NCBI GenBank assembly: GCA_027475525.1 | Contig: JAMWFC010000124.1 | Span: 248,001-312,000, forward strand | Length of the DNA stretch: 64,000 bases | Source of the DNA: Macrolepiota albuminosa | Lineage: Eukaryota > Basidiomycota > Agaricomycetes > Agaricales > Agaricaceae | Direction of reading: 5' to 3' | In this document: piece by piece, positions 9,103 through 20,757 of the stretch | How the letters are laid out: every line of letters begins with the position of its first letter | Numbering within the stretch: the stretch's first letter is position 1 | The notes under the pieces: generated by a model | Databases searched by the model: none | What the model was told of the DNA's origin: nothing | What the model saw: only the letters and a program-made list of their open reading frames with translations | Translations under genes and position numbers: made by a program

Positions 9103-11171
9103 ATGAAATTTAAGAGTCTTTTGGTCTTGGCCTCCCTTCCTGTCCTCTTATTTGCTCAGACCACCCCTGCTGAATTTGAGAACGAGATCAATAATCTTCT
9201 TGTACCGGTCGCGGACGCCGAAGTTGCTGCAGTCGATGCCTTCCCCATCAATGGTGGCACGCTCGATGAGGCTATGGTAGGTCTTATCTTCTAAGGCTGC
9301 ATAGATAGTTACACAAGCTCCTGTCTTGATATAGGCCGTTCCAGGCCATATAGTCAGTTTGATATATTAAAGTCTTGTAAGTACAAGTCAAGCCATGATA
9401 TATTACAGCTTGTCGTTACAAGTACACGTGACATGACCATGCAGGACCAAATAGCATGCTTGCACACCGGCTGCTTTCCGACGCTCTGGCCAAATATAGG
9501 TGTTCCTTGTATGTCCGCCTGCTTACAGCGCGCCCTTCCCGCCACTTCTCACGTGCAGCGGTTCCTGGATCTCATTTCAGATCAGTCGATCTCATTCTAA
9601 ATCTCTAGATGGTCACAGGGCACAGATCTTCGCAACATATGTATTCTTTGTTTTACAATGCAAATGACATGAGAAAATGACAAGCACAGCATTGGATGAT
9701 GATACAGATAGTAGTAGTGCTATGTAAGAGTTTCTCCGAATAGATGACAGACAGCGAGAATGATGCAAGAGAGAAATTGTATGAGTATTGTTATTATTAC
9801 CAACACTGAGGTGACTATGTATGCAAAAACTATACTTACTTGTGATAACTCTGCTTGTTTCTGGCATTCTGAGCAAGTCTTTGTTCTTCTGAAGTGTTGT
9901 ATATTGGAGGCTGAGCCATGTATTTTCACAGATGGAGGGGGTCGGAGTAAAGATTAAAGCAAAATCATGAGCAGACTTGGGCACATATTTAGCTTCGTCT
10001 GACGAAAACTCAAAAACTCTGTTTAATTTAAAATTTCTGTCGGAATAGTTATTAGGGTACATGCACCACTCTGTAAGATTGGTTGGGACATGATACTTCA
10101 AGAGACCTATTCTCATGTCCATTGCAATACTGCAGTTGGCTATGCCCAACAACAGGTGGCTCTCGATCATATATAACATGTGAACAAAAATAGGCAGGCC
10201 TGAGCTCTCAGCTCAATATTGGCATCGGTGTGCCAAATAGAGACCAATATCATGTTGAACATCCTATGTCATAAAAACTTTTATGTTATTCTATGTTGTG
10301 AAAACTTCATGTTTTTCTAAACTATCATAAACAGTGGACATTACAATTGATAGTGACAACATTGCGATTCTCTAGCAACAATTTACGTATAATGCCAACC
10401 AGAGAAAGATGAAATAATGCCGAGAGAGATAAAGTGCCTGAGATCGAATCAATCTTTGATGGATGTGTGCCATGATGGGGTGAGTGATGAGCCGAGGCAA
10501 TCGGAGTAGTCTGAGCATTGTCTACCACAACGTGAGCAGGTATTTGGACGTCGCCGGAGAGCAGGTCATCAACCGTGAGAAGGATTTCAGCTACACGTGA
10601 GGCTACAAGGCTTTCATATATCAGATCGGTCTTGTAGTTAGAAGCCATAATATATCATGCTTAGCTTCTAATCACAAGTGTGTGATATATCACCCTGCCA
10701 ATATCTGGTGGCCGTTCACAATGCTACAGTTAACCTGATCAACATCATTGTTACTCTCACGAGTGACATCAACGTTGGTGACTATCTTGATATATGCCTT
10801 CCTTGATCCTCATGATTATTTGGTAAAAGACTGCCAGTTGTCCTTTGTCCGATACCGATTCCTCTACTATCCTTGATCTCATTGAAGCTCAGGGTCCCAA
10901 TATACAGGCGGTATTCACGGGTTTAACCACACGAGAGCCGGGCTTTGAAGCCGTAGGAGCGGTCCCCATTATTCTGCAGGACCTTACAATTCTGAAAACA
11001 ACCGCCGACACATTTGCAGATGCACTTGCAAGCTGCTTCGCGGTATGTCCTTTGCTGAGTCTTTTTGCATAAACAACTGACGCCAAGCAGTCTAGCGTCG
11101 TCCCTGGAGTTGAGGCATTCAAGTCCGGGTTTGATGCTGGATTTGCCGCTACTATTGCTGTTTTCCAATGA
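9103..11171 (+). pseudogene. HsbA-like hydrophobic surface-binding secreted protein, split by a transposon
   Basis: Four exons fit one frame: 9103-9276, 9336-9342 continued at 10718-10773, 10830-11042 and 11091-11171. Introns use GTAGGT, GTTGGT and GTATGT donors and AG acceptors. Without the insertion the total is 531 bases, 176 residues, the usual size for HsbA proteins. Exon 1 encodes a signal peptide (MKFKSLLVLASLPVLLFAQT); the body shows the family pattern (SDTDSSTILDLIEAQGPNIQ and LQDLTILKTTADTFADAL, ending GFAATIAVFQ). HsbA proteins are secreted, bind hydrophobic surfaces and can recruit hydrolases. Exon 2 is cut after seven bases by the 1.37-kb element at 9343-10709. The reading frame on both sides is clean, so the insertion looks recent. 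The intron 2 donor is the least certain junction. Confidence 0.8.
9343..10709. mobile_element. hAT-like non-autonomous DNA transposon in the HsbA gene
   Basis: The element is bounded by the 8-base direct repeat GGCCGTTC (9335-9342 and 10710-10717), the target length of hAT elements. It starts CAGGCCATATAG, and the reverse complement of its end reads ACCAGATATTGGCAGGG. Both ends carry imperfect inverted arrays: TTTGATATATTA and CATGATATATTACAG on the left against GTGATATATCAC and CATGATATATTATGG on the right, with shared CTTGT and ACAAG words between them. The inside has only short ORFs (9613-10179 and 10325-10648, minus) with no transposase motif, so it needs a transposase from elsewhere. Whether the terminus is at 9343 or two bases earlier is ambiguous. 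Confidence 0.75.
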
Positions 11172-11504
11172 ATACACGTTTTAAATGAGACTGTAACATC
11201 TGTAGCTATCATAAGTGAAATAAAGAGTCTATCCTCATGTTGAATGGACAGTATATATTAATGTAGTGTGAGATTCAGTGGTTGGTGAGTAAATTGATAA
11301 ATGAGCAGTCAATATTGTTGAATGATACAGATAGAAGTGAGTTCATTTGTATGACCAGACACCTAGATTAATACGTTGAAAGTCTTTTAATCCTCAGAAA
11401 CGTATAAACGGAACTCTATTTCTATGTACCTAGATTAATACATCGTAAGTCTTTATCTATGTGTGAAGGTATCAGTATATCGTTTTTACTGTCATGTGAT
11501 TCAT

Positions 11505-11670
11505 CCTGCTGGTGCTGAAAGGTATTTCCATTGGAAAAAGTGTATGTAAAAGAAACATGTTATACCAGTTCCCATGTGCCAATTTCAAAAAGTCTTTGAA
11601 CAAAGCAAAGTGCTTTTTTCTATAATTGGTACATGGAAAGTGGTATAATGTTTCTTTTACACTTTTTCAG
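11505..11670. mobile_element. Fold-back element, long imperfect palindrome
   Basis: The arm GGAAAAAGTGTATGTAAAAG with its continuation AACATGTTATACCAG and CCCATGTGCCAATT (11533-11587) is matched in reverse by ATAATTGGTACATGG and GTGGTATAATGTTTCTTTTA (11620-11668). The inner part, TTCAAAAAGTCTTTGAACAAAG, is itself partly self-complementary. The sequence before the left arm, CTGCTGGTGCTGAAAGGTAT, recurs near 12150 with a diverged left arm (12149-12240), so this is a member of a repeat family, probably a MITE or hairpin element. Confidence 0.6.
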
Positions 11671-11672
11671 AT

Positions 11673-11898
11673 AGTCTGTAAAGATACTCACATAAGCAGT
11701 ATACTGGGCAAGCATGGGAATAATGTCTTCAATTTTTGCCATCATATGATACATCTTGTTTGTCTGTACAGTTTTTCATGTAAGCAGTAGATGGGAATAC
11801 TGTCCTTGCTTTTTACCATTATGTGATCTATCCTGTTCATCTGTACAGATGCTCACCATAAGCAGTAGACTAAGTAAGTGTGGGTAATAATGTCTTTT
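11673..11898. repeat. Degenerate tandem repeat of about 80-95 bp
   Basis: Three imperfect units share the words GTCTGTA, AGATACTCACATAAGCAGTA, GGGAATAATGTCTT and CATATGATACATCTTGTT, with variants such as CATGTAAGCAGTAGATGGG and CACCATAAGCAGTAGACTAA. A fourth, poorer fragment is visible at 11469-11510. No coding potential. Confidence 0.55.
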
Positions 11899-12802
11899 GG
11901 CAAGATGCATTAGCTTCATGTACATATCAACCTATTGCATGCTGAGTTAGCTGTTCTGGTTATCAAAGGTTAGAAAGTTAATTCTTAGGACAGGATATGT
12001 TTTTCTCAGATTAGCAAAGTTAGCTAGTTAATGCTTCAGACAAGAACTGCTTAAAATTTGTCAGTTCTTGATATTCTCAATCCAAGAAGCTTGCATTTAT
12101 ATAAAGTTGATGCTCTGACTGGTTACATCACAACTTGTCTCTGCTTACTGCTGGTGCTAGAAGATATTTCCGTTGCAAAAAGTATAAAAGAATTATGTTA
12201 TATTATCTGAATTTCACTGACCTGTCTCTGAACTAAAAATTGTAATTTGTTAACTGTTGCTGGCAAAAATAGCACTTGGATTCAACTTCAAATAAGAAGA
12301 TTTTTTATATTTCATCTCTCTCTCTTTCAAAAATTTGATAAGTAAAAGGGCTGACATTGCAATCAGGTGTGAAATTCTGGAATTTGCTAATGTACTGATA
12401 TACAGGTCACTGCACAAATGATTTCTGTATAAAACTGTACTACTCTATCTGCAAAGTTTGATTTTTTTTATGTTTGTGACTAAGAAATTATGACATGGAG
12501 CTCCTCCCAACCTCAGATCCATCCTTTGTCTCTCCCACAGTCATTATTGCTGCCACTGCCACTTCATCCATTGCTGCTGTTGCCATTGCTGTTTTCTTCA
12601 ATTTTGCTGTTGCCATTGCCACTTCACCTGCCTCCACCATCATTATTGCTACTTCTAAGGACAATACTACTACTTCTATCACTTCATCTTGCATTGGCAG
12701 AGGCTGGCCAGCATCTGCTACTACTTCTATCCAAGTTCCCAGTATCACTGCATTTCTGCATTGGTGCACTGCCAACAGACCTCCCAACTAATCAATTCTC
12801 TG

Positions 12803-13271
12803 TGTAAGATTGATCTTTAGAGGCTATGGCTCAGTCACACAGCTGGCAGAGAGAGATCCAAAGTATATTAGAGTATATACTAACAATATCTTAATAACTA
12901 CTCATCTGGCAGAGGGAGATCCAAAGAGAACAAATCTAGAGATTCTCTATACCAGACAGAATAGACACTTCTGGGGCCTCTGGAGCATGAGAAACAACTG
13001 TACAGGACAACAAAACCTTAAAAAACTCAAAAATTGACTAAACCAACAATTGCACAAACAAGAGACAAACTCTGGCAACCTTTGGCTTATGTAAGCAGCC
13101 TGTATGCAGTGTTGAAGAAGGCACACTTGTCTGAATGGTAGCTAGAGAATCAGAGCACCTCAAGGGCTAAAAGTAGTACTAATAAATAATGTCAAAAGAA
13201 TAGAAACAGTAAAGTGAAAAGAGTGAAGAAATAAGGAGTGAAAGAGGGAATAAATAAGGAGTCCCCTAACA
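12803..13271 (-). repeat. Solo LTR of the G3 Ty3/gypsy family
   Basis: This matches the LTRs at 27225-27773, 33361-33775 and 40015-40188: start TGTAAG, GAGGCTATGGCTCAGTCACA, two CTGGCAGAG-GAGATCCAAAG blocks, ACAAAACCTTAAAAA, and end GAGTCCCCTAACA. Comparison with the full element at 33-40 kb shows the family reads on the minus strand here. It lacks CpGs and has indels relative to the other copies. I find no clear target duplication. No internal domain follows on either side. Confidence 0.7.
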
Positions 13272-13899
13272 ATGCTCTACTCAACTCTTCAGCACTCATG
13301 TCATATCCTATCCCTGCTTTTTGCTTGTCAAAAATGCCCTCCTTGCCTGAGCCATAGAGCACTGCTTGTGCTGGGCTTGACATGCCACACAAACTGAGTA
13401 ATTTCTCTGAGCCCTCACTATTGGTGCCTTGAACTTATATGACATACCTTGATACAAGCATAATAAGCACTGGTGATAATTAGAACATGCAATTAAGCTA
13501 GAAGAATATTCACAGGACTCTTGTTTTGATGCTATATGAGTGTGGAAGGGCCATGGTGCTAATTGTGGGCCATGGAAAACTGCTCTAATGTCATCTTGGC
13601 TTGAGAAATCTGCTTTGCTGCAGGGACTACCTATATCTGATCAGAACTGAGAACAGGCAGGTCACTTAATACATGTTGATAAACTCACAATCAGTATTGA
13701 TTGGACTAAGCTGCTCAGCTAGACATGCCCCTCCTTAGTGCTGATGGGTCCAATGCTAGCATCAATAAAGTTGACTTCATAGATTAGGCTGTCAATTCTT
13801 TGTAGGCATGCTGGATAAGTACACAGACAGGCTAAAAAATTACTTACACTGCTAGAAAAGATCAGCTATAGTACTCATCCATTATAGCATAGTCTGCTA
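13272..13899. other. AT-rich intergenic repeat debris
   Basis: No gene. The stretch near 13670-13750, read in reverse, resembles the inverted-repeat arms near 48900 and 51080 (words GGGGCATGTC and CTTAGTCCAATC), so at least part is an old LTR-like repeat. Confidence 0.35.
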
Positions 13900-14110
13900 T
13901 GTGGTGTTGGCTATATAGCTTTACTTACTGTAGTCAATATTATATTATTATTATAATATAATATTATTATTTACTGTACTATAAATAGGTTACATGTGCT
14001 GCTTACTAAGCAGCTGATTTTGTATTTATACTACATAGTCAATAGACCGGACTGGTCTGATTCTGTGCAGTGTGAACCTTAAGCTCTCACTCAACTGTAA
14101 CTTCGTTACA
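13900..14110 (+). repeat. 5' LTR of the G1 Ty3/gypsy element
   Basis: A 211-base sequence beginning TGTGGTGTTGGC and ending CTTCGTTACA. It is nearly the same as the two halves of the interrupted repeat at 25506-26818: both hold the AT-rich TATTATTATT tract, ACTATAAATAGGTTACATG, an AAGCAGCT palindrome region, and AATAGACCGGACTG. ACTATAAATAGG is a likely TATA element. The 3' copy is preceded by a purine-rich ATTGGGGAG tract, supporting the LTR reading. No obvious target duplication remains. Confidence 0.75.
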
Positions 14111-14126
14111 TTTTTTTGAATCCGCT

Positions 14127-15169
14127 GATGACGCCAACTGTGGTTGGGTGCGCTGGACGTATACGCAGTACAACGCCGTCTCCAGCGCCTGGCGTACGGG
14201 TTTATGAGGAGTCCTGGCAGGGTCCCGGTGTGCTCAAGCAGAGGTGATAGGGCGATGCGCTAGATGATAGCACCTCAGGTGCTACCTAGCAAGTGGTAAG
14301 TGTCGTAGTTTAGAAGAAGTTATAGAGAATAAGACAAATAGCGCAGCGTAGCGTGCCCGTAGGTGGCACCATAAACGATGAAGACGAGATAGACGAAGCT
14401 AGTGCCGAACTTGGTGACAAAGTCAGGCAATGCTAGCACGATTTGAACGCTAAGTGTAACTGGGTGCTCAAGAGGTTACGATTCGTTGTTATATACATGG
14501 CAAGTAGCTAGTTTTTATACTATGCGCTACGGTATTTCCAAAATAAGTCCATTGACGGCGCTACCAAATAGCGCCTCTCTTTGTGACTGTAGCTAACGGC
14601 CACCTGTCAACGGCGACCTGTAGCACATGGGTGACGGCGACCAACGGCGACTCTAAAAATACTTAGAAGTGGTACGAGTTTGCTCACTTTTTGATGTAAG
14701 TTAATTGGCCATGCCATCCCGGGGTATGGTCGGGGAATCCTCGCCAGACGCCGTGAGCGCTAATTCCGGCGCTAAACATTGTACCATCTTTTGATAGATT
14801 TAAATGTCGGGTCTGCGTGTATCCTGTCTTGTTGTCATTGATTCCTTTAGACTTCTGATTGAGGTGCCTCGGTGATTGACAGCGCCAGTTGCTAACTCCT
14901 TTCAGTACTGATCGGGGTTTGGTCAGAGTCACCTCCCGCCGTTGTGCTAGCGCTATGAGTTCTGGGCCTTCTTGGTCTTCAAAGTAACTGAGTGGAGGGT
15001 GCTGCAGGGCTGATACTGGTGATTGAGATGAATGGATAAGTCTTGCCATAGAGTGCCCGCGCTAGGGCTGCTCTGTACCCAAGGCTGGTCGCTAGAGTCT
15101 CTAGTGTGTCAAGTGTTGGTTGGCCTATAATGTCTCTTGATGCGCTCAGTCTGAGTAGAAGCCTATCAC
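14127..15169 (+). repeat. Solo LTR of family L2 beside the G1 5' LTR
   Basis: The sequence starts TGATGACGCC and ends GCCTATCA. It is flanked by the 4-base repeat CCGC (14123-14126 and 15170-15173). Related sequences with the same termini lie in reverse inside the G1 3' LTR (25606-26701) and at 49030-49809. It holds a TTATATACATGG promoter-like stretch near 14490 and no real ORF. It is inserted 16 bases after the G1 5' LTR, in the leader of that element. Confidence 0.65.
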
Positions 15170-15264
15170 CGCCAGCTAGGATCTATTGCCTAGCATCTGA
15201 TGGCAGTCACTGAGTTTGTTGACAGAACTCTATCAGCTTCTCAAGCTTCCTGCACAGCCACACC

Positions 15265-17618
15265 ATGCAAATTTCACACAGGGAATCGATGAGTAATCCC
15301 ATACCTGCAGTTGCCACTAACGGCGGGCGGAATGCCCACGACCTATGGGGAGACCCAGCAGACACCCAGGACGCATCAGCGTCCAATGCGGGTCAGTCAA
15401 GACCCAAGGCTCGAGACCAGGGTCAGAGCACCAACCTGTCTGGAAATGAAAGCGAGGCCCAGAGAGCTGAGAGCTCACAACAGGATGGTCAGCAAAGGCT
15501 CCAGGACAAGATGCCAGGGGGATCAACTCCCCCAGTTACGCAGCTGCCAGGAGGACTGTGACAGTCTAGCTGACTAGCCTCAAAAGGGCCTCCTAAGGAA
15601 GGCTGACAGTCAACAGGCACCTATGGCATCTCAGGAGACACCGAGTCGTTGGTACAGACTGGGGGAGCTATCCCTCCAAGCTGGAGTAGTGGGACCAGGC
15701 GGGCCGCAGCAGGCTCAATGCCCTCTAGGATAGTGGAAGCCTGCATAGAAGAGGTGCCAGAGGAGGCTGCAAGTCCTGAAGTAGCCTGCACAGAAAACCA
15801 ATTTCCATGCACACTAGCAGTGCAGGAAGTCCCGGAGGTTGCAGAGCTTCTGGAGGAGGTGATTGAGTTGTCAAGTAATGATTACACCGGAGCAGAGGAG
15901 CAGTGGTTGAAAACTGCGTACACCGTGCGCTTGCAGGTGTTCTGAGATTTGCACCCAGAGGTGATGAAATACACCACCCAAGCACGACTCAAGCGCTATG
16001 CTTCAGCGCATATAGTAGCACTTAGGCAACAAGGGCACAAAGTACCCAATGTATTCAGTACAAAATATACTGATTTGATAGTGAAAATGCTCACTATGGA
16101 ACTGCAAATGTATTTGCAGCGGAAGGCCGCAAGGCAATTGGGGGTCTCAACCCCCTGGAGCCACACTTCTGAGGAATGCTTGGCATGTTGCAATCAAGAT
16201 GTTGGAATCAAGCTAGTGGAAGGCACTAGCACGGGCACAGGAAGTGCCCGAAGTAAAACCGGTGAGTACTTTCTATACTCCAGCAGGACAAGAGTGGCAT
16301 GAGGAGCCCCCACACATGCGTAACCAAGATCTTAGAACAGATATGTCAGGCCCAGATGGATGTGATAGTACCATGCTCAAGGTGGAGAGCAAGGCATCTG
16401 TGATGCTGCGTGTGCCCATGGCGGAAACATTGAGCGACAGAGTTGCATATCAATGTATGCGCAATGGTGACCTCAGAACTAAGGGACAGTCCCTTATCAA
16501 CAATCAGGGCATTGTATTTGAGGGCACTAAGCCCATTGACAAGATGCATCATCAATTCATAACACAGGGCCAGGAGAATCAAGCTTCTCCAGATCCAGGA
16601 CAGCACAACAATCATGATCAAGGAGACTTCCTCAATCGAGATGGCGCCATGAGACGTGATGCCCCTGGAAATGGCCAGGATGATGGCCCTAGGTTGACTC
16701 CTTGAGACGAGGGCAATTATGCCCACAGTCGAGGAGGCTTGGGACATCCACCGCAGGGTGGATGAGAGAAGTCACTTCCCCAAGCTGCTGATTTAGCAAC
16801 TAGATCCCTGGGCCAGCGGGAGGCCATTTGAATGCATTGTGAAGCCATGCATGATTGCCTGCATTGAGTAGTCAATGATGCCCTGGAGGTAACCTTATGG
16901 TTACCAGATGGGGTGAAGCTGTGTAAAGCAGATAGTAAGCATATTCGTGCCTACACAGGCACGTCCAAGTTCAGCAACTTGGAGGATTGGGCGATGGATG
17001 TATGCATCCACCTTGCTATGTGCTTGTATGGAGGTGACCGTATGGAATGAGAACAAATCTTTGTTCTGCCCAAGTTCTTGGCTGGAGTTTCAACAAGCAG
17101 TATTGCACGTCAACTGGGTCCAGTATGAGTGGATGTTCAAAGGAGTCCTGACAGGACTATACGATCGATTCGTGCACCCCTCCACGCTACAGGATGCAAG
17201 GCGGGACTTCCAGTCCACCAAGTACACCAAGAAGTTGGGAGTACAATGGTTCTACAATACCCTTAATGACCATGCCCAGAATATAGCAGTATACCTGGAC
17301 GGGTATACAATGCTCAAAACATTCTTGGATGGCATTCCAGCGGATATGTGCCGCTATCTGATATGTGAGGACGGACTGTCTCCAGAGGTCAACAATGTGG
17401 AGGAGTTTGTAGCATACGCCATCAGGTATGAGCAGTCTCTTAAGACTGCTAACCACTACGAGCATCAGAGTGGCCACAAAGGGGGAAGCAGGCGACTACC
17501 GCCTGCTGAGGCACCCTCATGGGGTCAGCATGTGAGGACCTTCTTGGCAAAGAAGGCCGATTTAGATCATGACTGCAACATGCAGTTTGTAGTATGCAGA
17601 ACCCCTGCTGCAAACTGA
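15265..17618 (+). pseudogene. G1 Ty3/gypsy gag region
   Basis: Frames 1, 2 and 3 in turn carry the gag part of G1. An acidic N-terminal region (MQISHRESMSNPIP onward, 15265-16302) is broken by TGA at 15559 and 15943. A second stretch lies at 16244-16705. The capsid-like core follows: IRAYTGTSKFSNLEDW in frame 2 near 16940, then after a frameshift near 17085 LTGLYDRFVHPSTLQDARR, FYNTLNDHAQNIAVYLDGY and FLDGIPADMCRYLI (17100-17400). The core resembles the retrotransposon gag domain of Agaricomycete chromoviruses. It is not translatable as it stands. Confidence 0.7.
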
Positions 17619-17645
17619 GGGCGAAGCTGCCCACGCCCAGAGTGG

Positions 17646-18587
17646 GTGCTGGATGGAGAATGCCCTGAACCAAGGCCGGAGTTCAAGCCAGCCAACCCAC
17701 CAGGTCAGACGGGGATTTGCTTTGCGTGCAGCCAGCCAGGCCACTATGCTACCAATTGCCCTGCAAAGCCGGGAGCCCCGAGAAAGGGGTATACACCCTG
17801 GGCCCACCTCCAAGCCGCATATACCGCAGCCACAAGTGGGAGTGATGGAGACGTGTCTGCTGAATCTGAGGCAGAGCACCCCACAAACGACCAAGAGCTC
17901 CCAGAGGAGGCATCGGGCACCAAGCCCAAGAGTGTGGTCATGGAGGGGGAGGAGTACATCACAGTCGACATATATGAAGACGTCTACGACAACAAGTACT
18001 ACAGTCGCAACAGCGACTCTGAGTGCCTAGCGGCGATAACGGATTGGCCATCCTCAAACGATCCTGAAAAAAATAATGTGGTTCAGATGAAGAAGGTGAC
18101 CCTTCATTGAGCAGAGGGCACTTTGCAGCGCCCTAGACTGAAACGGGCAGACAAGAAGTGCCTGGTCTCATATGTGGATGTAAATGGCCACAAGGCATGG
18201 ACTTTATGGGACTCCAGGAGTACTACGTCAGGTATAATGCCCCAGTTCACCCACATGTATGGCATATCTGTGCAGGAGTTGGATACGCCATTGGCGTTGC
18301 AGCTGGGCACTGTAGAAAGCCGTGCTATGGTGCAGTATGGGACAAATGTAACTGTCCAGACACCGGGCTCACATAGCCGGGAGTACATGGATGTAGCAAA
18401 CTTTGATCGCTATGATATGATACTGGGAATGCCATTCATGCAGCGTAACAAAGTCATGCTAGACTTTGAGCACTGTCAGGTGCTAGTATATGGGAAAGTA
18501 ATCCCAGCCAAATGGGCTACCACAGACGACACTGATAATTGCCTGCAACGTCACTGCACTACAGAGAAGTGCAAGGACTCTCCTTGA
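17646..18587 (+). pseudogene. G1 nucleocapsid zinc knuckle and aspartic protease
   Basis: In the same frame as the following RT. The knuckle CFACSQPGHYATNC (CX2CX4HX4C) lies near 17720-17760. After a TGA at 18108-18110 comes a pepsin-like retroviral protease: WTLWDSRSTTSGIMPQFTH holds the active-site region, with DSR where DSG or DTG is usual, followed later by YDMILGMPFMQRNKVMLDF, the conserved flap and ILG segment. The Gly-to-Arg change at the active site would be expected to inactivate it. The protease frame ends in another TGA at 18585. Confidence 0.75.
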
Positions 18588-19328
18588 CTTGGTCAGCGCA
18601 AAGCGCCAACAGTGGAGGAGGTGGATGAGGAAGTACAGGCTATGCCTGGGCTGAGCTCAGACTACAATGTGGTGATGATGAGCGAGGAGGAATATCAAGC
18701 CTCCAAGACAAGAGACAAGCAAATACTTGCTCGTGATGTTCGAGGCACAAAGCCTCCAGATAGACAGCAGCAAAAGGCGAAGAAGCCTGAGGACTCAGTG
18801 GATGTATGTCTGCCTACGTCCTCCCGAGTCAAGTTAGATGACTTGAGGGACAGCAATCAAGAGGCAAAAGCCTCATACTGTAAGGACACATGGTTCTTAT
18901 GGGAGCAACCAGCTCCCCTTCCTGAGTACGACTAGGCATACGATCCTCGCATGCCACAGGAATGGAATGAGCTGGTGGCAGCCACATGTGTGCAAAACGC
19001 GCACCAGCGATGGACAACCGTCACACTAGCATATCGCCAGCCAGCTTCAGACAAAGTGTCCATAGCATACTCACTCATACACGAAGAAACAAGCCTCATG
19101 GCTCATAAGGCAGCAGTAGTGGATCCACCGCTGAGACTGCATATATTCAATGACAGTGTTAATCGGGTGCTCACAATTTGCAAGCAATATGCACCGCAGC
19201 CGCAGCCACCATCAGAAATGGTGGAGGTACTTCCCCCAGTGCATCCAAAGGGGAAACAGAAGGTGACAAGCCTTTGTGAGGAAGAGATACCTCAGTTGCG
19301 TCAGCAATAGCAAGAGAAATTTGCTGAT

Positions 19329-20757
19329 ATGGTCAATGGGACCAAAGAGGAGCTCCGGCCTTGGCGGGAAGTGAACCATGAGATTAATCTCATAGACAAG
19401 AGCAAGCAATACAAGTATCACTTGCCGCACTGCCCACATGCACTCCAGGAGCAATTACGCAATAAAACTAATCACTATTTGAATGCTCAGTGGTGGTCAC
19501 CATGCACCACTGCTCAGGCTGCACCATTACTGTGCATCCCAAAGAAGGACAGAACCCTTCGAACAGCTCTTGATGCACGTCAGCACAATGACAATACCAT
19601 AAAGGATGTAACGCCTTCACCAGATCAGGAGGTGATCTGGAAAGACGTGGCTTGGGCAAAGTATTGCTTGAAGGTCAATCTTACTGACGCCTACAAGCAG
19701 GTGCGCATCCACACCAAAGATGTACCCAAGACCATATTTGCATCGATCATGGGCATGTTTATCAGCAACATAATGCAGATTGGGGACTGTAATGCCCCTG
19801 CAACCTTTCAGAGGCTCATGACCTCTATTTTTTGAGACGTGATAGGATGTTTTATGCACGTCTACTTAGATGATATATTCATCTACTCGGATTCCATGGA
19901 GGAGCATGAGCAGCACCTCAGAGTCGTGTTCAAACAACTGTGCAAGTACAAGTTGTACTTGAAGTGGAAGAAGTGTGAGCTTTATGCTCAAAGTATAGAC
20001 TGCCTAGGGCATGTCATTGATGAGCGGGGTATACACCCCAATCAGGACAAGCTCAATCGCATTTGGGAGTGGTGCATACCACAAAACTACAATGACATCC
20101 AACGCTTCATTGGCCTTGTCAACTACATATTGAGCTTTTTGCCCGATGTCACTGCTTATACTGGGCCACTTATGGCCATGACGCAGAACAGGTCACCATT
20201 CAATTGGAGGCCACTGCACCAGCGGTGCTTCAAGATGGTCAAGCAGATCTGTACGAAGACTCTGGTAATTTGACTAATCGACCCTAGATGGGACAAGCCA
20301 ATATGGCTTATTTGCGACATGTCTAAGACAGGCATTGGAGCTGGTCAGGGGAGTAGCTGGCAGACTTGCCACCCAGCAGGATTTATGTCGAAGAAGTTCA
20401 CGACTGCCCAGCAAAACTATGCTGTGCATGAGCTGGAGACTCTAGCCATACTCGAAGCCCTCCTCAAGTGGGAGGACAAGCTGATGGGGTACTCCACCCA
20501 CATTATAACGGATCACAAGGCACTTGAGTTCTTCAAATGACTACATGTCAAGATACCAGTTTGACATCACCTATGTTAAAGGTGAACTCAACAAAGTGGC
20601 AGACTGCTTGTCTCGCTACTTTGAGAGCGATGTAGTTGGGGAGGCTCTCGAGCCTCATGAGTATGTGCAGGCAGACTGCCGCATAGACCCAGACGGAGAG
20701 GATCTACCTCTCCACCAATGCGGGAATATGGTGATGATTCTCTCTTTGCCAAGATAA
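19329..20757 (+). pseudogene. G1 reverse transcriptase and RNase H
   Basis: Frame 3 holds the RT: LLCIPKKDRTLRTALDARQ, YCLKVNLTDAYKQVRI with the first palm aspartate, NAPATFQRLMTSIF, then after a TGA the catalytic YLDDIFIYSDSMEEHEQHL. RT ends near 20260. RNase H follows: WLICDMSKTGIGAGQG, VHELETLAILEALLKWEDKL and ITDHKALEFFK. Premature stops are TGA at 19833, 20271 and 20538. The first sits where related elements carry Arg (I-F/C-R-D), so CGA to TGA is the likely change. From 20524 a different frame carries the end (ITYVKGELNKVADCLSRYF), showing a small indel. The segment 18612-19310 before RT is a spacer with TAG at 18933 and 19308. Confidence 0.8.

Noticed and set aside
9613..10648. Two minus-strand ORFs inside the hAT-like element
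   Set aside because: Neither shows a zinc finger, RNase H-like or dimerisation motif of hAT transposases; left as noncoding filler.
12488..12807. Three overlapping ORFs on both strands with Ala/Val/Leu-rich proteins
   Set aside because: Low-complexity CTGCCATTG-type repeats open all frames; no start context, splice sites or motifs.
14684..15049. 121-codon minus-strand ORF
   Set aside because: It lies entirely inside the L2 LTR and its diverged relative at 49 kb does not keep the frame.
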